NCBI RefSeq assembly: GCF_030012215.1
Contig: NZ_JASCXX010000010.1
Location: 120,408-184,407 of the forward strand
Direction of reading: 5' to 3'
DNA: 64,000 bases
Origin: Anaerobaca lacustris
Lineage (GTDB): Bacteria; Planctomycetota; Phycisphaerae; Sedimentisphaerales; Anaerobacaceae
Shown here: positions 26,526-34,912 of the stretch, piece by piece
How the letters are laid out: each line of letters opens with the position of its first letter
How positions within the stretch are numbered: position 1 is the first letter of the stretch
Translations under genes and position numbers: made by a program
The notes under the pieces: model-generated
The model's input: only the letters and a program-made list of their open reading frames with translations
What the model was told of the DNA's origin: nothing
Databases searched by the model: none

Positions 26526-28352
26526 CTACGAAGCGGCGGGCTCCTGCCCTTCGTCGGTTTCCTGCGATTCCGGCTGCTCAGGCGTGGCCGGCTTGGCCGA
26601 GCGCAGCGTGATGCCCAGCGTGTCGCCGCCGGAGGGATAGGAGCTGCTTTCCGGGGTCGCTCTCGCCTGGGGCTGGGGCTTGGTCGGTGCGGCGGTGTGC
26701 TCTTCGGCCGCCCACTGCACCCTTCGCAGACTCAGACCGATCTTGCGGGCTTCCGGATCGACTTTGAGGATTTTGACTTCGACCTCGTCGTCGGGCTTGA
26801 CCACATCCTGCGGCTTGTCGATCTTGTGGTCGGCCAGCTCCGAGATGTGCAGCAGGCCTTCCAGGTCGGGCTCCAGCTCCACGAACGCGCCGAAATTGGT
26901 CAGCTTGGCGATCTTGCCCTTGATGATGTGGCCGGGGATGTACTTCTCGGGAATGGCCCGAATCCACGGGTCCTCGGTCATCTGCTTGATGCCCAGCGAG
27001 ATCCGCTGCTTGGCCTCGTTGACTTCGAGGACGACGCACTTGACCTCCTGGCCCTTCTCCAGCGCCTCGCTGGGGTGCCCGAACTTGCGGGTCCAGCTCA
27101 GGTCGGAGATGTGGACCATGCCGTCGATGCCCGGCTCGATCTCGACGAAGGCGCCGAAGTTCGTCATGCTGCGGACGTTGGCGGTCACGACGGTTCCCGG
27201 CGGGTACTTGCGGGCCGCCAGCTCCCACGGGTTCTGCTCGGTCTGCTTGATGCCGAGCGAGATCTCCTGCTTCTCCTTGTTGACGTTCAGCACGACGACG
27301 TCGATCTCGTCGCCGAGGTTGACCATCTCGCTCGGATGCGACAGACGTCGCGTCCAGCTCATCTCGCTGATGTGCACGAGGCCCTCGATGCCGTCTTCGA
27401 GACGGACGAAGACGCCGTAGTTCATCACGTTGACGACCTTGCCCTGAACCTTGATGCCGACCGGGTACTTCGCCTCGACGTTTTCCCAGGGGCTGGCGCT
27501 CTTCTGCTTGAGACCCAGCGAGATCTTCTCGTTGTCCTTGTCGACGCCGATGACCACGACCTCGATGTCCTGGTCCAGATCGACCACCTCGGAGGGGTGA
27601 GAGATGCGGCCCCAACTGAGGTCGGAGATGTGCAGCAGGCCGTCCAGACCGCCGAGATCGACAAACACGCCGAAGTCCGCGATGTTCTTGACGACGCCCT
27701 TGCGAAGCTGACCGACCTCGATCTCGGTGAGGATCTTCTCTTTGCTGGCGCGGCGCTCTTCCTCGATGAGCTTGCGTCGGGAGACCACGATGTTGCGGTT
27801 CTCCACGTCGATCTTGAGGATCTTGCACTCGACGTCCTTGCCGATGAACCGGCTGATGTCGCCCGGCTTGCGGATGTCCACCTGGGAGGCCGGCAGGAAG
27901 ACCGGGACCCCGATGTCCACGAGCAGGCCGCCCTTGATCCGGCGGATGACCTTGCCGCTGACGACGTCGCCCTCCTGCTTGGTGTTGATGATGTGTTCCC
28001 AGCCGCGGATCGTGTCGGCCTTGCGCTTGCTCAGCAGGATCAGCCCGCCGTCGGAGTCGGTGTCTTCGAGCAGGACCTCGATCTCCCGGCCCGGCGCGAT
28101 CTCGTCGGGACTGCCGAACTCACCGGCGTCGACGACGCCTTCGCTCTTGAGGCCCACCTCGACGATCACGTCGTTGCCGATCTGCGAGACGATCGTGCCT
28201 TTGAGAATGGTCCCCGGAAGACGCGAGTCCACCTTCTTCTGGAGCATCTGTTCGAGATATTGGTTCTCGCCGTCCCCGAACATCTCGCCGATCTGCTCTT
28301 CGAGTTTGTCGTCGGACAAACCCAGTTTGTTGACAAGGTTTCGATCTACCAT
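26526..28352 (-). CDS. rpsA: 30S ribosomal protein S1
   Basis: The 608-aa protein has six S1/OB repeats. Examples are 'VVKNIADFGVFVDLGGLDGLLHISDLSW', 'VMNYGVFVRLEDGIEGLVHISEMSW' and 'MTNFGAFVEIEPGIDGMVHISDLSW'. It ends in a low-complexity Pro/Gln/Ser/Glu-rich tail of about 65 residues. S1 brings mRNA to the 30S subunit. The ATG at 28352 (MVDRNLV) follows AGGGGA about 11 nt upstream; the frame runs upstream to 28436 without support. ispH lies upstream on the same strand, an association seen in other phyla. Confidence 0.95.
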   Translation of the reverse strand: MVDRNLVNKLGLSDDKLEEQIGEMFGDGENQYLEQMLQKKVDSRLPGTILKGTIVSQIGNDVIVEVGLKSEGVVDAGEFGSPDEIAPGREIEVLLEDTDSDGGLILLSKRKADTIRGWEHIINTKQEGDVVSGKVIRRIKGGLLVDIGVPVFLPASQVDIRKPGDISRFIGKDVECKILKIDVENRNIVVSRRKLIEEERRASKEKILTEIEVGQLRKGVVKNIADFGVFVDLGGLDGLLHISDLSWGRISHPSEVVDLDQDIEVVVIGVDKDNEKISLGLKQKSASPWENVEAKYPVGIKVQGKVVNVMNYGVFVRLEDGIEGLVHISEMSWTRRLSHPSEMVNLGDEIDVVVLNVNKEKQEISLGIKQTEQNPWELAARKYPPGTVVTANVRSMTNFGAFVEIEPGIDGMVHISDLSWTRKFGHPSEALEKGQEVKCVVLEVNEAKQRISLGIKQMTEDPWIRAIPEKYIPGHIIKGKIAKLTNFGAFVELEPDLEGLLHISELADHKIDKPQDVVKPDDEVEVKILKVDPEARKIGLSLRRVQWAAEEHTAAPTKPQPQARATPESSSYPSGGDTLGITLRSAKPATPEQPESQETDEGQEPAAS

Positions 28353-28513
28353 GATTCTGATTCCCCTGTGGAGTCTTTCCGTGCGACCAGCCAACGCTCC
28401 ACATACACATCGGCCGGCCTCAATGCCGCATTGCATTCATCCAAGTTGATATTGGAAGCCCCCTGCTCACGCAGCAGAGGACGCATATGACCGAAGGCGA
28501 CCCGACGGCCCAT

Positions 28514-29365
28514 TCACCGTTCCTGGCCGAATCGTTCCAGATGCTCGACAAACTCTTCAATGACCCAGTTCGGCGTGGAGGCCCCTGCCGTCACACCGGC
28601 AACCGTCTTGCCAAAAAGTGTTTTTTTATCAAGTTCTTCCCAGTTTTGCAAGTGAAAGGTGGCTTTGTTGTGTTTTTTGCACAGATCGGCCAGCCGGCGG
28701 GTGTTGGCGCTGTGCAACCCGCCCAGGACGAACATGACATCGACCTGCTGGCAGAGTTCGATGGCCGATTCCTGCCGCTTGATCGCCTCCTTGCAGAGGG
28801 TGTTGATGACCTTCAACTCGCTGAAGCTGCGTCGGGCGATGGCGTCCAGCATGGCGCCCAGATGCTCGGGGCTCTGGGTGGTCTGACAGACGATGCCCAG
28901 CCGGCCGTTCCTGGGCAGTTTGCCCAGATCGTCCTCGCCGGCCACGACGACCACGTCGCCCACGCACCCGACGACGCCCTGGACCTCCGGGTGGTTCTCC
29001 TCGCCGATAATCACGACCTCGTAGCCCTCGGCTTCGAGCTGCTTGACGATCTGCTGAAGGCGTTTGACCAGGACGCAGGTGGCATCGACGATGTGAAACC
29101 CCTGTTCCTTGAGCCGGTTCAACTCGCTCGGGGCGACCCCATGAGAGCGGATCAGGACGGTCCCCGAATCCATCTCGTCGACGGAGTCCACCGTATGCAG
29201 CCCGGATGTCCGCAGGCGTTCCACCTCATCCTTGTTGTGAATTATCGGACCGAGGCAATACACCGACTGGCCCGCTCCGGACCGCTGGAGCGTCTCTTCC
29301 GCCATGCTGATCGCGTTGCGCACCCCCGGGCAGAACCCGCATTTGGCCGCCACCAATACCTTCAT
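28514..29365 (-). CDS. ispH: 4-hydroxy-3-methylbut-2-enyl diphosphate reductase
   Basis: The 283-aa Fe-S enzyme performs the last step of the MEP isoprenoid pathway, giving IPP and DMAPP. Three conserved cysteines are visible: 'AAKCGFCPGVRNAI' (cluster Cys in CPGV), 'VDATCVLV' and 'INTLCKEAI'. 'RSHGVAPSE', 'GEENHPEVQG' and 'VTAGASTPNWVIEEF' complete the family signature. I use the ATG at 29365 (MKVLVAAK); the frame opens at a TTG two codons earlier. It stands before rpsA on the same strand. Confidence 0.95.
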   Translation of the reverse strand: MKVLVAAKCGFCPGVRNAISMAEETLQRSGAGQSVYCLGPIIHNKDEVERLRTSGLHTVDSVDEMDSGTVLIRSHGVAPSELNRLKEQGFHIVDATCVLVKRLQQIVKQLEAEGYEVVIIGEENHPEVQGVVGCVGDVVVVAGEDDLGKLPRNGRLGIVCQTTQSPEHLGAMLDAIARRSFSELKVINTLCKEAIKRQESAIELCQQVDVMFVLGGLHSANTRRLADLCKKHNKATFHLQNWEELDKKTLFGKTVAGVTAGASTPNWVIEEFVEHLERFGQER

Positions 29366-29415
29366 ATCCAATCCGTACCTCGTCCCTTCTGACGCTCAAC
29401 CGCCACAGCCGAGCA

Positions 29416-29451
29416 AAAGAATGGGAGCGAGCCCATCGACCCGCTCCCATT
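29416..29451 (-). terminator. intrinsic terminator after the DUF1080/Gfo cluster
   Basis: A perfect 10-bp stem (AATGGGAGCG / CGCTCCCATT, 29420-29451) with a 12-nt loop is followed on the minus strand by CTTTTGC. It sits 52 bp past the stop of the DUF1080 gene and isolates that cluster from ispH. Confidence 0.75.
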
Positions 29452-29503
29452 GTCGTTTCCTACGTATTCGATGCCCCAGGGTGCGACCGAGCCCCGGCCG
29501 GGG

Positions 29504-30184
29504 CTATTCCACCGGTGCGATCCAGAGGTTGCGGTACTCGATGACCGCGCCTTCGCTCTGGAGGCAAATCTTGCCGTTGCGTTCGGAACACTCGGTCGCC
29601 ACGTTCTGAAGCACGCCGTTGACCAGCACGACCACCCAGTCGTCCTTACAGATGATGTCGTAGGCGTTCCACTGACCCGGCTCCTTCTCGCTGCTGTCGC
29701 GCAGCTTGATGGTGCGCCGGCCCCGGACACGATCGCCGCCTCTGGCGTGCTGGGCGGTTTCGACGCCCCCGATCACCCAGAAATCGCCGGCGCTGCCCGC
29801 CTGAAGCTGGCATTCGAGGCTCTTGGGCCAGACCTTGTCTTCGCCACTCATGTGGACGAGGACGCCGTTGTTGCCCGGCTTCTCGGGCCAGCGCCACTCG
29901 ACGTGCAGGTGATAATCAGCGTACGATGTTTCCGTCCGCATGTAGCCTGCCGGCTTGCCTTCGCAACGCAGCACACCCTTGTCAATGGACCACGTCTTGG
30001 TCACGTCGGCTGATGGGTCGGGCAGGAACAGCTTCCAGCCTGTGAAATCCACCCCGTTCCAAAGGATAATCTTCTCTTTCGGCACGGTTGGGTCGGCCGT
30101 TTGGGCCGTCACGGCCTGTCCCGTCGCCAGGGCGATCGACAGCACCGCGCCGACAACCAGCCAATTGTTCGATGAACGTGTCAT
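29504..30184 (-). CDS. exported DUF1080 (3-keto-disaccharide hydrolase family) protein
   Basis: The protein is 226 aa with a Sec signal peptide (about 1-28, AVTAQTA). The DUF1080 jelly roll runs from 'KIILWNGVDFTGWKLFL' through 'VLRCEGKPAGYMRTETSYADYHLHVEWRW' to 'GAVIEYRNLWIAPVE'. The family (PF06439) is annotated as 3-keto-disaccharide hydrolase, acting on glycosides whose ring 3-OH has been oxidised. The ATG at 30184 has AAGGAG upstream. It is the last gene of a run that also holds two Gfo/Idh/MocA oxidoreductases, the enzyme type expected to make or reduce 3-keto sugars. Confidence 0.88.
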   Translation of the reverse strand: MTRSSNNWLVVGAVLSIALATGQAVTAQTADPTVPKEKIILWNGVDFTGWKLFLPDPSADVTKTWSIDKGVLRCEGKPAGYMRTETSYADYHLHVEWRWPEKPGNNGVLVHMSGEDKVWPKSLECQLQAGSAGDFWVIGGVETAQHARGGDRVRGRRTIKLRDSSEKEPGQWNAYDIICKDDWVVVLVNGVLQNVATECSERNGKICLQSEGAVIEYRNLWIAPVE

Positions 30185-30221
30185 TTCCGGACTCCTTCTA
30201 TCGAATGCCATTCGCCTGCGT

Positions 30222-31556
30222 TCAGATCAGCCGGGTCTTGCCCGGAATGGCCACTTCCGGCGTCGGCAGATCGCCAAACTCGTACGCCGGGGGGGTCAGG
30301 TCCAGCTTCGAGCCGTTCATCGCCCATTTCCACGTCATCGCCCGACCCGTATAGGCGCTCATCCGGCCCATAATCGCCGTCAAGGTGCTTTCGGCGATCT
30401 GCCGGCCCTCGTTGAGGCGCTTGCCCTCGCGAATGGCGGCAATCTGGTCGGCGTGCTGGGTCAGACAGGGATCGTGGCGGTCCCAGGCGATCTCGGCCGT
30501 GTAGTCGCCTTCGAACACGGCTCGCCCGAAGTCCAGCCGTGCCGAGCCTTTGGTCCCGACGATGTGCCCGTAGTGCGGGTTGGCGATGCCGTCCTGCTGG
30601 GCGCCCTTATACGAAACGCTCACCCCGTTGGCGTAGTCGTATTCCACCGCGAAATGGTCGTAGGAATCGCCGTATTCGGGCTCGACCCGCTGCTGTCGGC
30701 CCCCCAGAGCAACGCACTGGACCGGAGACCCGTCCAAGGCCCAGTTGATGAGGTCGAGATCGTGGACGTGCATCTCGACGATGAAGTCGCCGCTCAGCCA
30801 GGTCATGAACAACCACCGGCGCAGTTGCCATTCCATCTCCGACCAACTTGGGTCGCGCTGCTGGGGGCCCCAGCCCCGCATGGCCCCGCCGAGACGGAAG
30901 CACTGGCCGCTCTGGATCGTTCCCAGCGCGCCGTCGCGAATCCGCTTCATGGCCTCGACGAGGTGCGAGATGCGTCGCATCTGCGTGCCGGCCACGATGG
31001 TCAGGCCCTTCTGATCGGCCAGTTCCGACGAGGCGATCACCGAGCGAACGCCAACGGGGTCGACCGCGACGGGCTTCTCCATGAAGACGTGCTTGCCGGC
31101 CTCGATGGCTTCTTTCAGCATCATCGGACGAAACTGCGGCGGGGTCGTCAGGATCACCATGTCCACATCCGTCGCCAGCACCTTCGTGTGGGCGTCCCAC
31201 CCGGCGAAGCAGGTCTCTTCGGTCAGCTTCACCTTGTCGGCCACGTTGTCGGCGGTCGGCTTGCCCTCGTCGTCGACCGGCCGGCTGGTGAACCGCCTGC
31301 GAGCGGAGTCCACTCTTTCCTTGAATATATCGCCCAAGGCCACCAGCTCGACGTTCGGGGCTGAGATCAGACATCGCAAGGTGTCGTGCATGCCCCGTCC
31401 GCCGCAGCCGATCAGGCCGAGACGCACCTTGTCGCTGCCAGCGGCATACGCCCGTGGGCTCAACCCCGACAGGGCCGCCACGGAAAACGCTCCGGCCGCA
31501 GCGCCCTTCACAAAATCCCGCCTCGACAATCGCTCGTGTTTCCTCTGATTCTCCAT
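30222..31556 (-). CDS. Tat-exported Gfo/Idh/MocA oxidoreductase (1)
   Basis: The 444-aa protein has a twin-arginine leader (RLSRRDFVKGAAAGAF) and a Rossmann domain 'KVRLGLIGCGGRGMHD'. The family signature 'GKHVFMEKPVAVDPVGVR' carries the Lys-Pro of the active site. The C-terminal substrate domain contains 'EMHVHDLDLINWAL'. These NAD(P)-dependent enzymes oxidise or reduce sugars and related polyols; export with bound cofactor explains the Tat signal. It lies 37 bp before the DUF1080 gene and 94 bp after a second, clearly related oxidoreductase, so it probably arose by duplication. Confidence 0.9.
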   Translation of the reverse strand: MENQRKHERLSRRDFVKGAAAGAFSVAALSGLSPRAYAAGSDKVRLGLIGCGGRGMHDTLRCLISAPNVELVALGDIFKERVDSARRRFTSRPVDDEGKPTADNVADKVKLTEETCFAGWDAHTKVLATDVDMVILTTPPQFRPMMLKEAIEAGKHVFMEKPVAVDPVGVRSVIASSELADQKGLTIVAGTQMRRISHLVEAMKRIRDGALGTIQSGQCFRLGGAMRGWGPQQRDPSWSEMEWQLRRWLFMTWLSGDFIVEMHVHDLDLINWALDGSPVQCVALGGRQQRVEPEYGDSYDHFAVEYDYANGVSVSYKGAQQDGIANPHYGHIVGTKGSARLDFGRAVFEGDYTAEIAWDRHDPCLTQHADQIAAIREGKRLNEGRQIAESTLTAIMGRMSAYTGRAMTWKWAMNGSKLDLTPPAYEFGDLPTPEVAIPGKTRLI

Positions 31557-31650
31557 CTCAGTACCCCAATCTGGTCGGTTGCCCGACCGCTGCTTCAGCG
31601 ATTCAGTAATAGCCAGAACCCCATGAGACCGGTCCGACGCAGGAACTCCG

Positions 31651-32922
31651 CTACACCAGCGGGGTCTTGCCCGGAATCGCCACCGGCCGCACCGGCAGAT
31701 CGATCCAATCGTATTTCGGCGGCCGCAGGTCCAGCTTCGAGGCCTTCATCGCCCAGTCCCACTTCAGGGCCCGGCCGCTGTAGGCGCTCATGCGGCCCAT
31801 GATCGCATTCATCGTGCTCTCGGCCACCTGCTTGCCTTCGTTGATCGGCGAACCGTCGCGAATGCTCTGGATCAGATTGGCCATCTCCTGGACGTAGTGG
31901 TCGGGATCGGGGCCCTCGTACGTGAAGGGCTTCTCGCCGGCGATCACGCCGCGGTCGACGTCGGCGTAGCCTTTCGTGCCCACGATGCGTTCGGCGATGC
32001 GGCTGGTCGTGCCGTTGATCTGGCGGCACTGACTGGCCACCCGAACCCCCTTGGCGTACTCGTACTCGACCGCGAAATGGTCGTAGATGTTGCCCAGGTC
32101 GCGCACCTCCCGGCCGCCCATGCCCATGCACTGCTCCGGATGGGCGTCGAGCGCCCAGTTGACCACATCGAGGTTGTGCACGTGCTGCTCGACGATGTGA
32201 TCGCCACTGGTCCAGGTGAACCACGGCCAACTGCGGCACTGCCACTCCATATCCGACAGATTGCCTTTGTCCCACCACTGCCAGTATCCGAGCATGTCCC
32301 CGCCGTTCCAGTAGACCTGGGCCGCAACGATCTCACCGATCTGCCCGTCGTGGATGCGACGAATGGTCTCGCGGTACTTCTTGCTGTGCCGCCGCTGCGT
32401 GCCGGCCACCACGCTGAGCCGCTTCTGCCGCGCCACCTCGGCCGTGGCGATGACCGATCGGATGCCCACGGGGTCCACGCCGCCCGGCTTCTCCATGAAC
32501 ACGTGCTTGCCCGCCTCGACGGCCGCCTGGAAGTGCTCGGCCCGCCAATGCGGCGGCGCCGTCAGGAGCACCATGTCCAGGTCGCACTGCACGACGCGCC
32601 GGTGCGCGTCGAAACCGACGAACTGCTTGTCGGGCTGGACCTTCACCGCCGTCGGCACCTCCTCCTTGAGCTTCGCCAACGACTGTTGCAGATGGTCTTT
32701 GAACAGGTCGCCCATCGCGACGATTTCCACGCCCGGCGAGCTGCGAACGCAACTGATCAGATCCCGCGTTCCCTGGCCCCCGCAGCCGATCAGGCCGACG
32801 CGAATGGTGTCGGACCCGGCCGCATAGGCCCGGCTCGCCAGGCCCAGACCCGCCACGGATGCGGCGGAAGCCTTGATGAAGTCACGGCGGGAGAGAGGAT
32901 TGGTGTTTGCTGTCTGGCTCAT
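31651..32922 (-). CDS. Tat-exported Gfo/Idh/MocA oxidoreductase (2)
   Basis: The 423-aa paralogue of the downstream gene starts with 'PLSRRDFIKASAASVAGL', a Tat leader. It carries the Rossmann 'IRVGLIGCGGQGTRDL' and the signature 'GKHVFMEKPGGVDPVGIR'. 'EQHVHNLDVVNWAL' and 'YDHFAVEYEYAKGVRV' match the same segments in its neighbour. The ATG at 32922 has AAGGGGC upstream. The two enzymes may catalyse opposite redox steps of a 3-keto-sugar route or act on different sugars. C-terminal residues match through 'AIPGKTPLV', confirming recent common ancestry. Confidence 0.9.
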   Translation of the reverse strand: MSQTANTNPLSRRDFIKASAASVAGLGLASRAYAAGSDTIRVGLIGCGGQGTRDLISCVRSSPGVEIVAMGDLFKDHLQQSLAKLKEEVPTAVKVQPDKQFVGFDAHRRVVQCDLDMVLLTAPPHWRAEHFQAAVEAGKHVFMEKPGGVDPVGIRSVIATAEVARQKRLSVVAGTQRRHSKKYRETIRRIHDGQIGEIVAAQVYWNGGDMLGYWQWWDKGNLSDMEWQCRSWPWFTWTSGDHIVEQHVHNLDVVNWALDAHPEQCMGMGGREVRDLGNIYDHFAVEYEYAKGVRVASQCRQINGTTSRIAERIVGTKGYADVDRGVIAGEKPFTYEGPDPDHYVQEMANLIQSIRDGSPINEGKQVAESTMNAIMGRMSAYSGRALKWDWAMKASKLDLRPPKYDWIDLPVRPVAIPGKTPLV

Positions 32923-33024
32923 CGATGCCCCTTCGAAAGTGGTTGTTTCTCCAACGTCAATTCACGCGTTGCATCGTCGATGCGGCCCTGAAAGCCCGAT
33001 GCCATGCAGATCGGTCGCCGACGA

Positions 33025-33702
33025 CTACGTACCGAGTGGCTCGATCGTGATATTGCGGAATTCGACCCCACTGTGATGCTGCAAGCCGATATAACCCCTT
33101 TGCCGGGTCAGCCCCGGATGGGTCTCGTACAGATACGGATAGAACGTGGTGTCGGCATCGACCACCTTCCTGCCGTTCAGGGCCACCGCAATCCGGCTGC
33201 CGCGGCAGCGGATCACCAGCTCCTGCCACTGGCCGGCCTTGCCCCCCATCCGCTCGGACGGCGCCTGCACGCCATAGATACTGCCGCAGACCTGGTTCGG
33301 GCGAAGCTGCCCCCAATCGCGGGTCGAATCGTCGAGGATCTGGATTTCCATTCCCGCATACGTCGGATCGCCTCGCAACGGGGCTCGAACGAAGACGCCG
33401 CTGTCGGCCCCCGGCGCGATGCGAAACTCCAGCGAAAGCTCGAAATCGTCGTACTGCTCCACCGTGGCCATCCAGCGGGCGCCGGCCCGCGCATCGGAGG
33501 AGGACACCCGCCCGGAGAGCACGCCGTTCTCAAGCCGCCAGTCGCCTTGCGCGCCGCCAATCTGCTGCCAGCCCACAATTCCGGTCGCCAGCAGATCGAC
33601 CCCCTGCGGCTGACAGCAAAGCCGCATGGGCGCACATGAACCAGCCGTCAACGCGATGCAGAACAGGAAAACAACCGGCCCTGTCTTGACTCTACGACCC
33701 AT
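33025..33702 (-). CDS. exported DUF1080 (3-keto-disaccharide hydrolase family) protein, likely lipoprotein
   Basis: This 225-aa protein has a signal ending at 'ALTAGSC', compatible with a lipobox, then a DUF1080 domain: 'WRLENGVLSGRVSS', 'YDDFELSLEFRIAPGADSGVFVRAP', 'YAGMEIQILDD', 'YIGLQHHSGVEFRNITIEPLG'. The start is the ATG at 33702, with GGGAGG close upstream. It is the first gene of the cluster DUF1080 - Gfo - Gfo - DUF1080. It is only distantly similar to the last gene, so the two may handle different linkages. Confidence 0.85.
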   Translation of the reverse strand: MGRRVKTGPVVFLFCIALTAGSCAPMRLCCQPQGVDLLATGIVGWQQIGGAQGDWRLENGVLSGRVSSSDARAGARWMATVEQYDDFELSLEFRIAPGADSGVFVRAPLRGDPTYAGMEIQILDDSTRDWGQLRPNQVCGSIYGVQAPSERMGGKAGQWQELVIRCRGSRIAVALNGRKVVDADTTFYPYLYETHPGLTRQRGYIGLQHHSGVEFRNITIEPLGT

Positions 33703-33963
33703 ATCACACCTCCCGCCCTCGTAGTGGATTTGCCCCCCTCGCATTCGATTGAAATCGCTCATGGTGTCGTCGCATTTCGATACGCACGCCTTAGAAGAAG
33801 CAATCGGCTCCAACGGACGGCGCCAGCGTACCGGGCCCAGCGCCGCCCGTCAAGTCCATTTCGCCGCTCCGCCGGGCCCGATGCTCGCTTGACGCGACGA
33901 CGGCCCTGCGGTACGATCCAACCGTATCGCCGGGCGATGCCGCCGTCAGAGAGAATGGGGACC

Positions 33964-34902
33964 ATGTCAAATCCAAACGCGATGCAAGAGCGATGGGGCG
34001 CGCCCGAGCGTGCCCGGGTCAATGCGTGGGTGGATTCCGATGTACGTTGGAACACCGGCCGCCGACTGGCTGCCTCGCTTCTGCTCTGGGCGAGCCTGTT
34101 GTTTCCGGCCGGACGCGCCCCGGCGGCGACACCGCAGGCCGCCGATCCAAACGCTGTGACAGCCGAGAGCGAGCCGGAGCCGGCCGAGCCCCCGGTGGCC
34201 TATTACGGCTACAAGGTCGTCAGGACCTATCCGCACGACACACGCAACTTCACACAGGGCCTTATCTACGAAGAGGGCTTCCTCTACGAGGGGACCGGCC
34301 TCTACAAGCAATCGGCCCTGATCAAACGCGACCTGGAGGACAACCGCATCGTCAAGAGGCTTCGCCTGCCCGACCAGTACTTCGGCGAAGGAATCACGAT
34401 CCTCGGCGACAAGATCATTCAGTTGACGTGGAAGTCGCAGGTTGCGTTCGTCTACGACAAGACGACGTTCCGCGAGTTGGATCGGTTCACCTACCGCGGC
34501 CGGGGCTGGGGGCTGACCACCGATGGCACGCGCCTGATCCTCAGCGACGGGACGGCAATGCTGCGGTTCTTCGACCCCAACACCTATGCGGAAACCGGTC
34601 AGCTCCGCGTCCACTACAACGGACGGCCCCTGCGGCAGATCAACGAACTCGAATACATCGACGGGAAGGTCTACGCCAATATCCTGCCGACCGACTACAT
34701 CGCGATCCTCTGCCCCGAAACCGGGCGCGTCACCGGCTGGATCGACCTGACCGGCCTCTATATCCCCCCGCCGCACAGCCCTTCCGACATCGTCCTCAAC
34801 GGCATCGCCTACAGGCCTGAAACCGGGCGATTGCTGGTCACCGGCAAGTGCTGGCCCAGGGTCTACGAGATCGAGCTGGTCGCCCGCACCGCGAACCCAT
34901 GA
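33964..34902 (+). CDS. glutaminyl-peptide cyclotransferase (glutamine cyclotransferase family)
   Basis: This 312-aa secreted enzyme has a signal around residues 25-50 (ASLLLWASLLFPAGRAPAA). Its five-bladed propeller matches PF05096: 'YGYKVVRTYPHDTRNFTQGLIYEEGFLYEGTGLY', 'EGITILGDKIIQLTWKSQVAFVYD', 'INELEYIDGKVYANILPTD' and 'VLNGIAYRPETGRLLVTGK'. The family converts N-terminal Gln to pyroglutamate, stabilising exported proteins. The start is uncertain: ATGs at 33955, 33964 and 33982 are in frame, and 33964 has the best-placed purine stretch. It converges on the GH20 gene with a 10-bp gap. Confidence 0.88.
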   Translation: MSNPNAMQERWGAPERARVNAWVDSDVRWNTGRRLAASLLLWASLLFPAGRAPAATPQAADPNAVTAESEPEPAEPPVAYYGYKVVRTYPHDTRNFTQGLIYEEGFLYEGTGLYKQSALIKRDLEDNRIVKRLRLPDQYFGEGITILGDKIIQLTWKSQVAFVYDKTTFRELDRFTYRGRGWGLTTDGTRLILSDGTAMLRFFDPNTYAETGQLRVHYNGRPLRQINELEYIDGKVYANILPTDYIAILCPETGRVTGWIDLTGLYIPPPHSPSDIVLNGIAYRPETGRLLVTGKCWPRVYEIELVARTANP

Positions 34903-34912
34903 TCGCGTCGCG

